Shown here one piece after another: positions 16,591-25,427 of a DNA stretch of 37,361 nucleotides (the stretch's first letter is position 1; the number at the start of each line of letters is the position of its first letter). The position numbers and the translations under genes were made by a program. The stretch is from Pseudomonadota bacterium. Lineage in GTDB: Bacteria > Pseudomonadota > Alphaproteobacteria > Kiloniellales > J153. Below the pieces are notes generated by a model. It did not search any database. It worked only from the letters and a program-made list of their open reading frames with translations, and was not told the DNA's origin. Location: assembly GCA_022572685.1 (NCBI GenBank), contig JACZVL010000007.1:1-37361 (forward strand), written 5' to 3'.

Positions 16591-17265
16591 ATGCAATATT
16601 CCTTTCACTTCCGAGAAGTCTTTCGCTACCAGGACCAGCTGCTGGAAGGGATTTTGCTCACCCTTCAGCTGTCGGGCGTGGCGATATGGTTCGGCCTGTT
16701 GTTGGGCATCCTCGGGGCGGCGATGAAGGCCGGCCAGGTCCGGACGTTGCGACGGATCGCGTCCGTCTACGTCGACATTATCCGCAACACGCCGCTGCTG
16801 GTGCAGCTTTTCATCGTCTTTTTCGGCCTGCCCGGTCTCGGCCTCAAGATGGGCCCGACGACCGCCGCGGCGATCACCCTGACCATCAACCTGGGTGCCT
16901 ATACCACTGAAATCATCCGTGCCGGCGTCGAGGCGATCCCCAGGAGCCAGATCGAGGCCGGCCTGTCCCTCGGCATGTCGCGCCTGGAGGTGTTCCGCCA
17001 CATCGTCCTGATGCCAGCGTTGAAAATCACTTATCCGGCCCTTGCCAGCCAGTTCATCCTGCTCCTGATCGCGACCAGCATCGTCTCGCAAATCGCGGTT
17101 ACGGAGCTGTTCCACACCGGCGCGTTTATCGAATCGCGAACGTTCCGGAGTATCGAGGTTTACCTCGTGATCACCGGCATCTACTTGGTGATGGCGCTTT
17201 TCTTCCGCGCCGCATTTGGCATCGTTTACAGGTTGCTCTTCGTTCGTCGCAAGGCAACCTCATGA
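16591..17265 (+). CDS. Polar amino-acid ABC transporter permease (HisMQ type), first subunit
   Basis: A 224-residue inner-membrane permease with about five hydrophobic segments. Family marks are the DIIRNTPLLVQLF block (~residues 62-74) and the cytoplasmic EAA loop that docks the ATPase (EAGLSLGMSRLEVFRHIVLMP, read in two parts near residues 130-150). These are typical of the glutamine/histidine/arginine/ectoine uptake group. It is the first gene of a four-gene importer operon. Its stop overlaps the next start as ATGA at 17262-17265. Base composition here is somewhat less GC-rich than in the flanking genes, consistent with the idea that the module was acquired. Confidence 0.92.
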   Translation: MQYSFHFREVFRYQDQLLEGILLTLQLSGVAIWFGLLLGILGAAMKAGQVRTLRRIASVYVDIIRNTPLLVQLFIVFFGLPGLGLKMGPTTAAAITLTINLGAYTTEIIRAGVEAIPRSQIEAGLSLGMSRLEVFRHIVLMPALKITYPALASQFILLLIATSIVSQIAVTELFHTGAFIESRTFRSIEVYLVITGIYLVMALFFRAAFGIVYRLLFVRRKATS

Positions 17266-17912
17266 TCCGGGACCTCGCAACCAACGATTTCTTTTACCTG
17301 TTGTTCGCCGCCCGCTGGACGGTCGCGCTGGCGGTCGTCTCGATCATTGGCGGCAGCCTGATCGGCGTCGTCGTGATGGTGTTGCGCGTGGTGCCAATTC
17401 CGCCGGCCAAATGGCTCGCCGTCGCCTACATCCAGACCATCCAGGGGACGCCCTTGTTGGGGCAGTTGTTCATTATCTTCTTCGGCATCGGAGTTCTTGG
17501 CTACGACGTTTCGCCGTGGATCGCCGCGACGGTGGCCTTCTCCGTCTATTCGGGGGCCTTTCTCGGCGAAATCTGGCGTGGCAGCGTCCAGGCGGTCCCC
17601 AAGACCCAGTGGGAAGCGTCCGCCTCCATAGGCCTTTCCTTCCTCGAGCAACTGCGCTACGTCGTCATTCCCCAGGCGGTCAGGTTCAGCATCCCGCCGA
17701 CCATCGGCTTTTGGGTGCACTTGGTGAAGAACACCTCGCTGGCCTCGATCATCGGTTTCATCGAGTTGACCCGCGCCGGACAGATCATCAACGCCGCGAC
17801 GTTCAGGCCGATGACGGTGTACTTGGTCATCGCCGTCCTCTATTTTTGCATCTGCTTCCCCCTCGCCAAGATGAGCGAGAGACTGGAAGGAAAATTGCGT
17901 GTCGCTCGTTGA
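17262..17912 (+). CDS. Polar amino-acid ABC transporter permease (HisMQ type), second subunit
   Basis: A 216-residue permease that would form a heterodimer with the preceding subunit. It has an N-terminal helix at ~18-40, the family block YIQTIQGTPLLGQLF (~64-78), and an EAA loop (EASASIGLSFLEQLRYVVIP, ~126-145), followed by HLVKNTSLASIIGF near the C-terminus, a strongly conserved segment of HisM/GlnP-type proteins. Its ATG overlaps the stop of the first permease. Its own 3' end overlaps the ATPase start by 14 bp, so the three genes are translated as one coupled unit. Confidence 0.93.
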   Translation: MIRDLATNDFFYLLFAARWTVALAVVSIIGGSLIGVVVMVLRVVPIPPAKWLAVAYIQTIQGTPLLGQLFIIFFGIGVLGYDVSPWIAATVAFSVYSGAFLGEIWRGSVQAVPKTQWEASASIGLSFLEQLRYVVIPQAVRFSIPPTIGFWVHLVKNTSLASIIGFIELTRAGQIINAATFRPMTVYLVIAVLYFCICFPLAKMSERLEGKLRVAR

Positions 17913-18630
17913 AATCGACCGCATCCACAAGTCCTTCGACGATTTGGAGGTGCTGCGCGGCGTGTCCCTCGATATCGATGAGGGAGAAATCGTCGCCGTA
18001 ATCGGGCGCAGCGGATCGGGCAAGAGTACGCTGTTGCGTTGCATCAACGGGCTGGAGCCGATCCAGGCCGGGACGATCTGGGTCGACGGCGAGCAGGTCA
18101 ACGCGCCGGAAACCGACTTGCGCAAGCTCCGACAGAAAGTCGGCATCGTCTTTCAGAGCTTCAACCTGTTTCCGCATCTCACGGTGGAACGCAACATCAC
18201 CCTCGGCCTAACCGTGGTGAAGAAGATGGCGGTCGAGGAAGCGAGGAAAATCGCCCGCCAGGCGATCGCCCAGGTCGACTTGGAAGACAAGCTGTCGGCC
18301 TATCCCGACATGCTGTCCGGCGGGCAGCAGCAGCGGGTGGCGATCGCCAGGTCCCTGGCCATGTCGCCGAAGCTGATGCTGTTCGACGAGATCACGTCGG
18401 CCCTCGATCCGGAACTGATCGGCGAGGTCCTGCGAGTGTTGGCCAAGCTAGCCGAGGACGGCATGACCATGATGGTGGTCACCCACGAGATCGGTTTCGC
18501 CCGCAACGTTGCGCACCGGTTGGTATTCATGCACAATGGCGAAATCTGGGAGGAGGGCGCGGCGCGCGCCGTTCTCGACAACCCGAAAACAGAGGAACTC
18601 AAAAATTTCCTCGGTTCCGTGCTGATTTGA
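17899..18630 (+). CDS. Polar amino-acid ABC transporter ATP-binding protein (GlnQ/HisP type)
   Basis: A 243-residue cytoplasmic ATPase powering the two permeases. Walker A is GRSGSGKST (36-44), the Q-loop is in VFQSFNLFPHLT (a hallmark of the polar amino-acid group), the signature is LSGGQQQRVAIAR, Walker B is LMLFDEITSALDP, and the switch histidine is in VTHEIGFAR. The start is GTG at 17899, supported by GGAAGGAAAA upstream and by the immediately following SLVEI beta strand. It overlaps the second permease by 14 bp. A short spacer with a strong ribosome site leads to the binding-protein gene. Confidence 0.94.
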   Translation: MSLVEIDRIHKSFDDLEVLRGVSLDIDEGEIVAVIGRSGSGKSTLLRCINGLEPIQAGTIWVDGEQVNAPETDLRKLRQKVGIVFQSFNLFPHLTVERNITLGLTVVKKMAVEEARKIARQAIAQVDLEDKLSAYPDMLSGGQQQRVAIARSLAMSPKLMLFDEITSALDPELIGEVLRVLAKLAEDGMTMMVVTHEIGFARNVAHRLVFMHNGEIWEEGAARAVLDNPKTEELKNFLGSVLI

Positions 18631-18663
18631 CGACAAACAAATCCAATGGGGAGGTAACGAATC

Positions 18664-19449
18664 ATGGGCTTGTTGACAAAACTGTTCGCGGGAGCCCTCG
18701 TGGCGCTCGGCCTGGCGGCGAGTCCCGCCCAGGCGGACGCTCTCCAGGATATCCTGGACAAGGGCGAGGTGCGGATCGGAGTGCCGCTGGACGTGCCAGT
18801 CTACGGCTTCCTCGACGCGAACCAGAAGCCGGCCGGACTGGACATCGACATCGCCAACCTGATCGCCAAGGAGTTGGGGGTAGAGCTCAAGTTGCAGCAG
18901 ATCACCGGCATCAACCGGATTCCCTACTTGGTCACCAACAAGCTCGACATCGTCATCGCGGTAATGGGCGCGACGCCCGGCAGGGCTAAGTCGATCATGT
19001 TCTCGTCGCCCTATTCCAGTCTCTACATCGGCATCTTCGGGCCCACCAAGTACACGGCGGCGACGGCTCCGGACCTGGGCGACATCAAGATCGGCGTGCC
19101 CCGGGGCACGACCCAGGACATTTCCATCTCGGAACTCCATCCCGAGGGCAATATCGTTCGATTCGAGGACGACGCCACCACCGTCGCGGCCTTCCTGGCG
19201 GGCCAGGTGGACGTGTTCGGAACCGCGAACATCGTTGCCCGGGCGCTGGCGGAAAAGAATCCGGACAAGGATTTCTCCCCGGTCTACAAGATCCGCACCA
19301 GTCCGGCCCATATGGGCGTTCGCCACGGCGAGTTTAACCTGTTGCGCTGGCTCGATACGTTCATCTTCTACAGCAAGATGAACGGCACCCTGGAAAGGCT
19401 GCACCAGAAATGGATGGGTGAACCGATGGCCGACCTGCCGTCGTTCTAG
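18664..19449 (+). CDS. Amino-acid ABC transporter substrate-binding protein, family 3
   Basis: A 261-residue periplasmic protein with a Sec signal peptide (residues 1-~24, ending AQADA) and the family 3 opening GEVRIGVPLDVPVYGF, then GLDIDIANLIAKELG. The second lobe includes IKIGVPRGTTQD and the hinge return ending LHQKWMG. GGGGAGG lies ahead of the ATG. As the fourth gene of the operon it supplies ligand specificity; the ligand is probably a small zwitterionic amino acid or derivative. The adjacent DoeB-like deacylase hints at an acylated diamino acid or ectoine derivative, but no binding residues can be read reliably. Confidence 0.92.
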   Translation: MGLLTKLFAGALVALGLAASPAQADALQDILDKGEVRIGVPLDVPVYGFLDANQKPAGLDIDIANLIAKELGVELKLQQITGINRIPYLVTNKLDIVIAVMGATPGRAKSIMFSSPYSSLYIGIFGPTKYTAATAPDLGDIKIGVPRGTTQDISISELHPEGNIVRFEDDATTVAAFLAGQVDVFGTANIVARALAEKNPDKDFSPVYKIRTSPAHMGVRHGEFNLLRWLDTFIFYSKMNGTLERLHQKWMGEPMADLPSF

Positions 19450-19450
19450 G

Positions 19451-19480
19451 CCGGATCGGGCGGGATCGGCCGGGATCGGG
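19451..19480. repeat. 10-bp tandem repeat, three copies
   Basis: Three consecutive 10-mers (CCGGATCGGG, CGGGATCGGC, CGGGATCGGG) fill the space just after the binding-protein stop codon. They are part of the recurring short tandem duplications in this window's spacers. Confidence 0.7.
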
Positions 19481-19501
19481 CAGTCGAGACAGGGCGGAAC
19501 C

Positions 19502-20509
19502 ATGCCGTCGGCGTCGCCAATCTTCACGGACATCGATTTCGACCGCGACGGCAAGCAGGTTTCCACCCTGAACCTGCCTCATTCGCCCCACGAGGACGCC
19601 TGGGGGGTCATGCCGATCCCTATTGCCGTGATCAAGAACGGTTCCGGCCCGACCGTTCTGATGGAGGGCGGCAATCACGGTGACGAGTACGAGGGGCCGA
19701 TCATCCTGGGGCGGATGATCCGCGAACTCGACGCGGCCGAAATTCAGGGTCGGTTGATTCTCCTCCCGGCCGTCAACACGCCGGCGGTGGTCGCCGGCCG
19801 GCGGACCTCGCCGGTGGACGGTCTCAACTTCAATCGCACGTTTCCCGGCAATCCCAGGGGCTCGATGACAGGGCAGATTGCCCACTACGTGCACGACGTA
19901 TTGTTCCCCATGGCCGACGCCTTTCTCGATCTGCATTCGGGTGGCTCGTCCCTCGATATCCTGCCTAGCGCCATCGTCGAACCGACGCCGGACGCGGGCC
20001 TCGCCGACAAGATCATGAAAGCGGTGCTTGCATTCGACGCCCCTTATACGGTGATTTTGGACAATCTGGGCGAGCCGCGCACCGCCACCGCCTCCGCCGT
20101 CAGGGCTGGCCTGATCACCGTGGGAACCGAGCTGGGGCGGGGCGGCGCGGTGTCGATCGACGCACTCCGCGTCGGCGAGCGGGGCGTACGCAACGTGCTC
20201 GCCCACTTGGGAGTCATGGAGGCGGCGCCCGACGCCACCCGGTCCGAGAGCCGCGTGGTCCAGGTCCCCGGCGCCGCGGGCTACGTCTATGCTCCGGCCG
20301 CCGGCGTGTTCGAGCCGTTCGACGAGAAGGGTGCCACCGTCGAGGAAGGCGCCCAGGCTGGCGTCGTCCATTTCCTGGACGACCCAGCGCGCCCGCCGGT
20401 GCCCGCCCATTACCGGAGCGCCGGGCTCCTGATTTCCCGCCGCCAGCCGGGCCACGTCGAACGCGGCAACTGTGTCGCCGTGATCGGTGTGGACTGCGGG
20501 GACGGCTAG
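19502..20509 (+). CDS. Succinylglutamate desuccinylase/aspartoacylase family deacylase, DoeB-like
   Basis: A 335-residue zinc carboxypeptidase-fold deacylase. The zinc-binding HxxE motif is in GGNHGDEYEG (~residues 58-67) and the third ligand in LDLHSGG (~142-148). FNRTFPGNPRG and VGTELGRGG are further family blocks, and a C-terminal beta domain covers ~265-335. From memory, the order and wording of these blocks closely resemble DoeB, the N-alpha-acetyl-L-2,4-diaminobutyrate deacetylase of ectoine breakdown. DoeA (ectoine hydrolase) and the other doe genes are absent here, so the substrate may be another N-acyl amino acid. The ATG at 19502 is preceded by AGGGCGGA. It follows the amino-acid importer, suggesting uptake then deacylation. 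The stop lies 1 bp before the right 85-bp repeat. Confidence 0.85.
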   Translation: MPSASPIFTDIDFDRDGKQVSTLNLPHSPHEDAWGVMPIPIAVIKNGSGPTVLMEGGNHGDEYEGPIILGRMIRELDAAEIQGRLILLPAVNTPAVVAGRRTSPVDGLNFNRTFPGNPRGSMTGQIAHYVHDVLFPMADAFLDLHSGGSSLDILPSAIVEPTPDAGLADKIMKAVLAFDAPYTVILDNLGEPRTATASAVRAGLITVGTELGRGGAVSIDALRVGERGVRNVLAHLGVMEAAPDATRSESRVVQVPGAAGYVYAPAAGVFEPFDEKGATVEEGAQAGVVHFLDDPARPPVPAHYRSAGLLISRRQPGHVERGNCVAVIGVDCGDG

Positions 20510-20510
20510 A

Positions 20511-20595
20511 CCGCGGCGCTCGAACGCGCCGACAAGGCCATGGATGCCGCCCAGCAAGGCGGCCGCAACCGCGTGGTCCGGGGGTAGGGGCGCGG
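20511..20595. repeat. 85-bp direct repeat, right copy (fragment of GGDEF gene end)
   Basis: This copy matches 16106-16190 at 82 of 85 positions, including the stop codon and following bases, but it is not attached to a GGDEF gene. The three differences change the encoded Tyr to Asp and Lys to Gln at positions conserved in GGDEF domains, as expected of an unselected remnant. It sits between the DoeB-like gene and the isomerase gene and marks the right border of the transporter module. Confidence 0.92.
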
Positions 20596-20636
20596 GTTTC
20601 GACCCGCACCGCATGCGCCGGACCGGGAACGCCGTC

Positions 20637-21428
20637 ATGCCCAAGCTCGCCGCCAACCTGTCCATGCTGTTCAACGAGGTGCCGTTTCTGGAGCGCTTCG
20701 CGGCCGCGGCGCGCGCCGGCTTTACCGGCGTCGAGTTCCTGTTTCCCTACGATCACGCGCCCGAGGACCTGGCCGAGGCGTTGCGGGACAACGGTCTGGA
20801 GCAGGTGCTGTTCAACCTGCCGCCGGGGGATTGGGAGGCCGGCGAGCGCGGCCTGGCGGCGCTGCCCGGGCGCGCGGCCGAGTTCCGCGCCGGGCTCGAG
20901 CGCGCGCTGCCCTACGCCCAGGCGCTGGACTGTCGGCAGGTGCACATGATGGCCGGCATCCCGCCCGAGGGCGCCCGTCCGGCCTGCCAGGATGCCTATG
21001 TCGCCAGCCTGCGCGCGGCGGCGGCGTTCTTCGCGCCGCACGGGGTTTCCGTGCTGATCGAGCCGATCAACGCCCGCGACATCCCCGGCTATTTCCTCAA
21101 CCACCAGGGCCAGGCGGTGGCGCTGCTCGAGACGGTGGCGGCGGCCAATACCGGGCTGCAGATGGACTTCTACCACTGCCAGATCGTCGACGGCGACCTG
21201 GCCACGCACCTGCGCGCCAATTTCCGCCATATCCGGCACCTTCAGATCGCCGGCGTGCCCGAGCGCCACGAACCCGACCGCGGCGAGGTCAACTACCCCT
21301 ATCTGTTCGATCTTGTGGACGAATTGGGCTACGACGGCTGGATCGGCTGCGAATACCGGCCCGCCGGCGATACCCTGGCCGGGTTGGTCTGGGCGCGCGC
21401 TTATGGGATCGCGCCGACCCGACCGTAA
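20637..21428 (+). CDS. Hydroxypyruvate isomerase family protein (TIM-barrel sugar isomerase-like)
   Basis: A 263-residue AP-endonuclease-2-type TIM barrel. The opening ANLSMLFNE...FLERF, then GVEFLFPYDH, FNLPPGDWEAGERG, IEPIN(A)RDIPGYFL and MDFYHCQIVDGDL are the blocks of hydroxypyruvate isomerase and the related 2-oxo-tetronate isomerase OtnI, which interconvert hydroxypyruvate/tartronate-semialdehyde-type 2-oxo acids using a divalent metal. The two cannot be separated by eye, and no tetronate operon partners are present. The ATG at 20637 is preferred because the protein then starts at the first strand; one upstream ATG (20613) is also in frame. It would be the original neighbour of the GGDEF gene if 16191-20510 is an insertion. 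Confidence 0.9.
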   Translation: MPKLAANLSMLFNEVPFLERFAAAARAGFTGVEFLFPYDHAPEDLAEALRDNGLEQVLFNLPPGDWEAGERGLAALPGRAAEFRAGLERALPYAQALDCRQVHMMAGIPPEGARPACQDAYVASLRAAAAFFAPHGVSVLIEPINARDIPGYFLNHQGQAVALLETVAAANTGLQMDFYHCQIVDGDLATHLRANFRHIRHLQIAGVPERHEPDRGEVNYPYLFDLVDELGYDGWIGCEYRPAGDTLAGLVWARAYGIAPTRP

Positions 21429-21495
21429 GACGGCTAGACCATAGGAATACCTACATCCAAGCGCTGTTTTTGGGGCCGGGCCGCGTCTAGTTCGA

Positions 21496-21524
21496 TTGAC
21501 ACGAGCCCCCCCGCTTCCTACCCT
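21496..21524 (+). promoter_or_regulatory. Candidate sigma-70-type promoter for the Dpp/Opp-type operon
   Basis: A perfect TTGACA (21496-21501) is followed after 17 bp by TACCCT (21519-21524), about 65 bp upstream of the likely TTG start of the first ATPase gene. The -35 is consensus, the spacing ideal and the -10 weak. It is the best promoter match noticed in the window. Confidence 0.5.
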
Positions 21525-21588
21525 TTCGGGCAATAACAACGGGCGCGTGGAAAACAGCGTCCGGGCAGGCCTCACAGGGAGCCAGACA

Positions 21589-22587
21589 TTGGCCGCGATT
21601 CTCGAAATCGAGAACCTTCAGACCCAGTTTTTCACCTCCGCCGGGACGGTCCGGGCCGTCGACGGGATCACCTATTCCGTGAACCACGGCGAAACGGTCG
21701 CCATCGTCGGCGAATCGGGCTGCGGCAAGTCGGTGAGCGCGCTGTCGATCCTGCGGCTCATCCCCGACCCGCCGGGCCGGGTCGTGGGCGGCCACATCCG
21801 CTTCATGGGCTTGGACATCCTGGCGCTCAGCGACGCCGAGATTCGCAAGGTGCGCGGCCGCCGCATCGCCATGGTGTTCCAGGAGCCCATGACCTCGCTC
21901 AATCCGGTGCTGACCATCGGGCGCCAGCTGACCGAGACCCTGGAGCATCATCTGGGCATGGGACGCGAGGCGTCCAACGCCCGCGCCGTGGAGCTGCTCG
22001 GCATGGTCGGCATCTCCGACCCGCAGCGGCGCCTGGCCCAGTATCCGCACCACCTGAGCGGCGGCATGCGCCAGCGGGTGATGATCGCCATGGCGTTGTC
22101 CTGCGAGCCGGAGCTGATCATCGCCGACGAGCCCACCACCGCGCTCGACGTGACCATCCAGGCCCAGATCCTGGAGCTGATGCGCGACCTCTCGAAGCGC
22201 CTGGGCGTGGCGCTGATCATCATTACCCACAATTTAGGTGTGGTCGCGCGCTACGCCGACCGGGTCAACGTGATGTACGCCGGCAAGATCATCGAGCAGG
22301 GCAGCGCGCTGCAGATCTATCACCAGCCGAGCCATCCCTACACGCTCGGCCTGCTGAATTCGGTGCCGCGCCTCGACCGGCCGCGCCAAGCCAAGCTCGA
22401 TCCGATCGAGGGCCAGCCGCCCGATCTGACCCGGCTCGGCGCCGGCTGCGCGTTCCAGCCCCGCTGCCGCTTCGCGGTCACGCGTTGCGCCCAGGAAATC
22501 CCGCCGCTGGAGACGGTCAGCGAGGGGCACGTCTCGGCCTGCTGGCGGCGCGACGATCTCGGAGAAAAGATGCGGGACGCGTCATGA
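21589..22587 (+). CDS. Dipeptide/oligopeptide-type ABC transporter ATP-binding protein (DppD/OppD type)
   Basis: A 332-residue ATPase. Walker A is GESGCGKS, the Q-loop [11 protein letters not shown], the signature [12 protein letters not shown], Walker [14 protein letters not shown], and the switch region ITHNLGVVA. The C-terminal oligopeptide-family extension follows: [12 protein letters not shown], and a cysteine cluster ([11 protein letters not shown]...RC) as in members that carry an iron-sulphur-like site. The start is TTG at 21589: AGGGAG lies 8 nt upstream and the mature fold begins at ILEIENL; an earlier TTG at 21496 lies inside the putative promoter. Together with the next ATPase it powers the two permeases encoded 2.8 kb downstream. 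Confidence 0.93.
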   Translation: MAAILEIENLQTQFFTSAGTVRAVDGITYSVNHGETVAIVGESGCGKSVSALSILRLIPDPPGRVVGGHIRFMGLDILALSDAEIRKVRGRRIAMVFQEPMTSLNPVLTIGRQLTETLEHHLGMGREASNARAVELLGMVGISDPQRRLAQYPHHLSGGMRQRVMIAMALSCEPELIIADEPTTALDVTIQAQILELMRDLSKRLGVALIIITHNLGVVARYADRVNVMYAGKIIEQGSALQIYHQPSHPYTLGLLNSVPRLDRPRQAKLDPIEGQPPDLTRLGAGCAFQPRCRFAVTRCAQEIPPLETVSEGHVSACWRRDDLGEKMRDAS

Positions 22588-23624
22588 GCGTCCAGCAAGC
22601 CCTGCCGCCGGGGGGGCCGCCGAGGGGGTCGGCGGAAACGATCCAGAAGGGCGACGTGCTGCTCGACGTCCGGGACCTCAAGATGTACTTCCCGGTCACC
22701 GAGGGCATCGTCTTCCGCCGGACCGTGGCCGTGGTGAAGGCGGTCGACGGCATCTCCTTTCAGATCCGCAAGGGCGAGACCCTGGGCCTGGTGGGCGAAT
22801 CCGGCTGCGGCAAGACCACCACCGGGCGCTGCATCCTGCAGCTCGAGCGGCCGACCTCGGGCGAGATCATCTTCGAGGGCCAGAACCTGAACGACCTGGA
22901 CGCCCGCGCCCTGCGCCCGTTGCGCCGGAAGATCCAGGTCATCTTCCAGGACCCCTACAGCTCGCTCAATCCGCGCATGAAGACCGGTGATATCGTGGCC
23001 GAGCCGATGTACGTGCACGGCATCGAGCCGGACGCGAAGGCGCGCGAGCGACGGGTCGAGGAGCTGTTCTCGGTCTGCGGCCTGTCGGTCAAGATGATCG
23101 ACCGCTATCCCCACGAGATGAGCGGCGGCCAGCGCCAGCGGGTCGGCATCGCCCGGGCGCTGTCGCTGAACCCGGAGTTCATCATCTGCGACGAGGCGGT
23201 CTCGGCGCTCGACGTCTCGATCCAGGCCCAGGTCATCAACCTGCTGGAGGACCTGCGCGAGGAGTTCGGGCTGACCTACCTGTTCATCGCCCACGATCTG
23301 AGCGTGGTCCGGCACCTGTGCCACCGGGTCGCGGTGATGTACCTGGGCAAGATGGTCGAGCTTGCCGACTGCGACGAGCTCTACGACAACCCCTTGCATC
23401 CCTACACCAGGGCGCTGCTCGCGGCGGTGCCGGTACCGGACCCGGCGATCGAGGCCAAGCGCGAGCACCAGACCGTGAAAGGCGAGGTGCCGAGCCCGAT
23501 GAACCCGCCGAGCGGCTGCGTGTTCCACCCCAGGTGCCCCTTGGCAGTGGAGAGCTGCGGGCGCAAGATACCCGAGTTCCGGGAAGTGAAACCGGGCCAC
23601 TGGGTGGCCTGTACCGAGACGTAA
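22584..23624 (+). CDS. Dipeptide/oligopeptide-type ABC transporter ATP-binding protein (DppF/OppF type)
   Basis: A 346-residue partner ATPase. Walker A is GESGCGKTT, the Q-loop [12 protein letters not shown], the signature [15 protein letters not shown], Walker [14 protein letters not shown], the switch histidine IAHDLSVVR, and the C-terminal family block [12 protein letters not shown] with [11 protein letters not shown]. The ATG overlaps the previous stop as ATGA (22584-22587), so the two ATPases are translationally coupled. The upstream in-frame extension to 22485 lies inside the first ATPase gene and is not used. Gene order ATPase-ATPase-binding protein-permease-permease is one of the common arrangements for these importers. 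Confidence 0.94.
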   Translation: MSVQQALPPGGPPRGSAETIQKGDVLLDVRDLKMYFPVTEGIVFRRTVAVVKAVDGISFQIRKGETLGLVGESGCGKTTTGRCILQLERPTSGEIIFEGQNLNDLDARALRPLRRKIQVIFQDPYSSLNPRMKTGDIVAEPMYVHGIEPDAKARERRVEELFSVCGLSVKMIDRYPHEMSGGQRQRVGIARALSLNPEFIICDEAVSALDVSIQAQVINLLEDLREEFGLTYLFIAHDLSVVRHLCHRVAVMYLGKMVELADCDELYDNPLHPYTRALLAAVPVPDPAIEAKREHQTVKGEVPSPMNPPSGCVFHPRCPLAVESCGRKIPEFREVKPGHWVACTET

Positions 23625-23695
23625 CCGCGCCAGGACCAGGGGGCGGTCATGAGGCAGGCGAAGGAATCGCCGCGAATTAATTGGGAGGAAACGAC

Positions 23696-25321
23696 ATGAG
23701 ATTCTTGAAATCGACACTTGTGGTGTCGTTCGCGCTCGGACTTGCCGCCGCATGGGCGGGCGGGGCCGTGGCGGGCGAGACGCCGGTGAGGGGGGGGATC
23801 TTGAAGTTCGTGGTCGGCAGCAAGATTCCGTCCTACGACGCCCACATGGAATCGACCTTCGGCATGATCCATCCGATCCGGCCGTTCTACAGCCTGCTGA
23901 TCCGGGTCAATCCGGAAAATCCGTCCTCGCCCACCGATTTTGTCTGCGATCTTTGCGAGGGCGATGTCCCGGCGGCGACGGACAACGGCTTGAAGTACAC
24001 CTTCAAGATCCGAAAGGACGTGTGGTTCCATGACGGCACGCCGCTGACGGCGGCCGACATCAAGGCCACGTTCGACAAGATCGTGTTCCCGCCGGAGGGT
24101 GTTCCGAGCACCCGGAAGGCGTTTTTCAGCAGCCTCGACTCGATTACCGTGCCCGACAAATACACGCTCGTATTCAATATGAAGTACGCCTCCGGCGCGT
24201 TCCTGCCGGCGGTGGCCGCGCCCTACAACTTCGTCTATTCGAAGAAGGACCTGGACGAAAAAGGCTACGCCTGGCACCAGAAGAACATCAACGGGACGGG
24301 CGCCTTCACCTTCGTCGAACACAAGCCGGGCGCCTACGTCGAAGGTAAGCGGTACGAAAAGTACCACCACGAGGGCAAGCCGTATCTGGACGGTTTCCGG
24401 GCGATCTCCGCGCCGAAGATGGCGGTGCGCCTGCAGGCGATCCGCGGCAACCGGGCCGCCATCGAGTTCCGCGGCTTCCCGCCCAAGGCGCGCGACGACC
24501 TGGTCGCGGCCCTCGGCGACAAGATCGTGGTTCAGGAAAGCGATTGGAACTGCGCGCTTCAGTTCCTGCCGAACCATCGGCGCAAGCCGTTCGACGACGT
24601 TCGCGTGCGCCGCGCGCTCACCCTGGCGGTCGACCGCTGGGGCGGCTCGAAATATCTATCGCAGATCGCCATCGTGAAGACGGTGGGCGGCGTTGCCTTC
24701 CCGGGCCATCCCCTGGCGGCAACCAAGGAGGAACTCGAGAAGATCGCCGGCTATTGGCCCGATCTCGATAAGTCCCGGGCCGAGGCGAGAAGGCTGCTCA
24801 AGGAAGCGGGCGCGGAAGGTCTCGAGTTCGTGCTCCTCAACCGCGGCGTGGACCAGCCTTACCGGGTGGTGGGCACCTGGCTCATCGACCAGTGGAAGAA
24901 GGTCGGCATGAAGGTGACGCAGAACGTCTTGCCGAGCCCTGCGTTCTATGACGCAGTGCGGAAAAAGCACGACTTCGACGTGACCGTCTACTTCAACTGC
25001 CAATCGATCGTGAACCCGCTCGCCGACGTATCGGCGTATATTTCCGACGATATCGCGGGCAACAACTACGCCGGTTATCAGGATCGCACGATGGACAAGT
25101 TGTTCGATCAGATGAATCGCTCCAACGACCCGGCCGAGCAGCGCCGGATCATGCGGCTCTACGAGAAGCGGGCGCTCGACGAGGAAGCCCTGCAGTTCGT
25201 GACGCTGTGGTGGTACAAGATCAATCCGTACCGTTCCTACGTGAAGGGGTGGAAGATCGCACCGAGCCACTACCTGAACCAGCATCTCGACAATATCTGG
25301 CTGGACCCACACTTGATGTAG
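23696..25321 (+). CDS. Peptide-type ABC transporter substrate-binding protein, family 5
   Basis: A 541-residue periplasmic protein with a Sec signal peptide (MRFLKSTLVVSFALG..., cleavage near VAGE). Family 5 blocks present are KYTFKIRKDVWFHDGTPLTA (~103-122), VRRALTLAVDR (~304-314) and the C-terminal RIMRLYEKRALDEE region. The start at 23696 has GGGAGG 7 nt upstream; an in-frame ATG at 23681 lies before the ribosome site. As part of a complete importer, it sets the specificity for a peptide, opine or glycoside-like solute that cannot be named from sequence. A strong hairpin separates it from the permease genes, which may raise its expression relative to theirs. Confidence 0.92.
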   Translation: MRFLKSTLVVSFALGLAAAWAGGAVAGETPVRGGILKFVVGSKIPSYDAHMESTFGMIHPIRPFYSLLIRVNPENPSSPTDFVCDLCEGDVPAATDNGLKYTFKIRKDVWFHDGTPLTAADIKATFDKIVFPPEGVPSTRKAFFSSLDSITVPDKYTLVFNMKYASGAFLPAVAAPYNFVYSKKDLDEKGYAWHQKNINGTGAFTFVEHKPGAYVEGKRYEKYHHEGKPYLDGFRAISAPKMAVRLQAIRGNRAAIEFRGFPPKARDDLVAALGDKIVVQESDWNCALQFLPNHRRKPFDDVRVRRALTLAVDRWGGSKYLSQIAIVKTVGGVAFPGHPLAATKEELEKIAGYWPDLDKSRAEARRLLKEAGAEGLEFVLLNRGVDQPYRVVGTWLIDQWKKVGMKVTQNVLPSPAFYDAVRKKHDFDVTVYFNCQSIVNPLADVSAYISDDIAGNNYAGYQDRTMDKLFDQMNRSNDPAEQRRIMRLYEKRALDEEALQFVTLWWYKINPYRSYVKGWKIAPSHYLNQHLDNIWLDPHLM

Positions 25322-25345
25322 GACAGCTTCGAGATTTTTCCGGGA

Positions 25346-25378
25346 CCCCGCCCGCCGCGACGCTCGCGGCGGGCGGGG
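25346..25378 (+). terminator. Perfect 15-bp-stem hairpin between binding-protein and permease genes
   Basis: CCCCGCCCGCCGCGA (25346-25360) pairs perfectly with 25364-25378 around a 3-nt loop (CGC), starting 24 bp after the binding-protein stop. There is no T-run, so partial termination or mRNA 3'-end protection seems more likely than full termination, as known for binding-protein genes in other importer operons. Confidence 0.6.
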
Positions 25379-25427
25379 ATTCCACCAAGATCCGATAAGA
25401 CCCACCACGACCCACCGAGACGGCGGC

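Noticed and set aside
19418-19501. Upstream in-frame ATG for the DoeB-like deacylase at 19418
   Set aside because: It lies inside the binding-protein gene and reads through the 10-bp repeat. The ATG at 19502 has a ribosome site and matches the family N-terminus.
16191-20510. The module as a complete composite transposon
   Set aside because: Only one transposase fragment is visible, at the left edge. The right edge has no IS end, and an 85-bp flanking repeat is far longer than ordinary target-site duplications.
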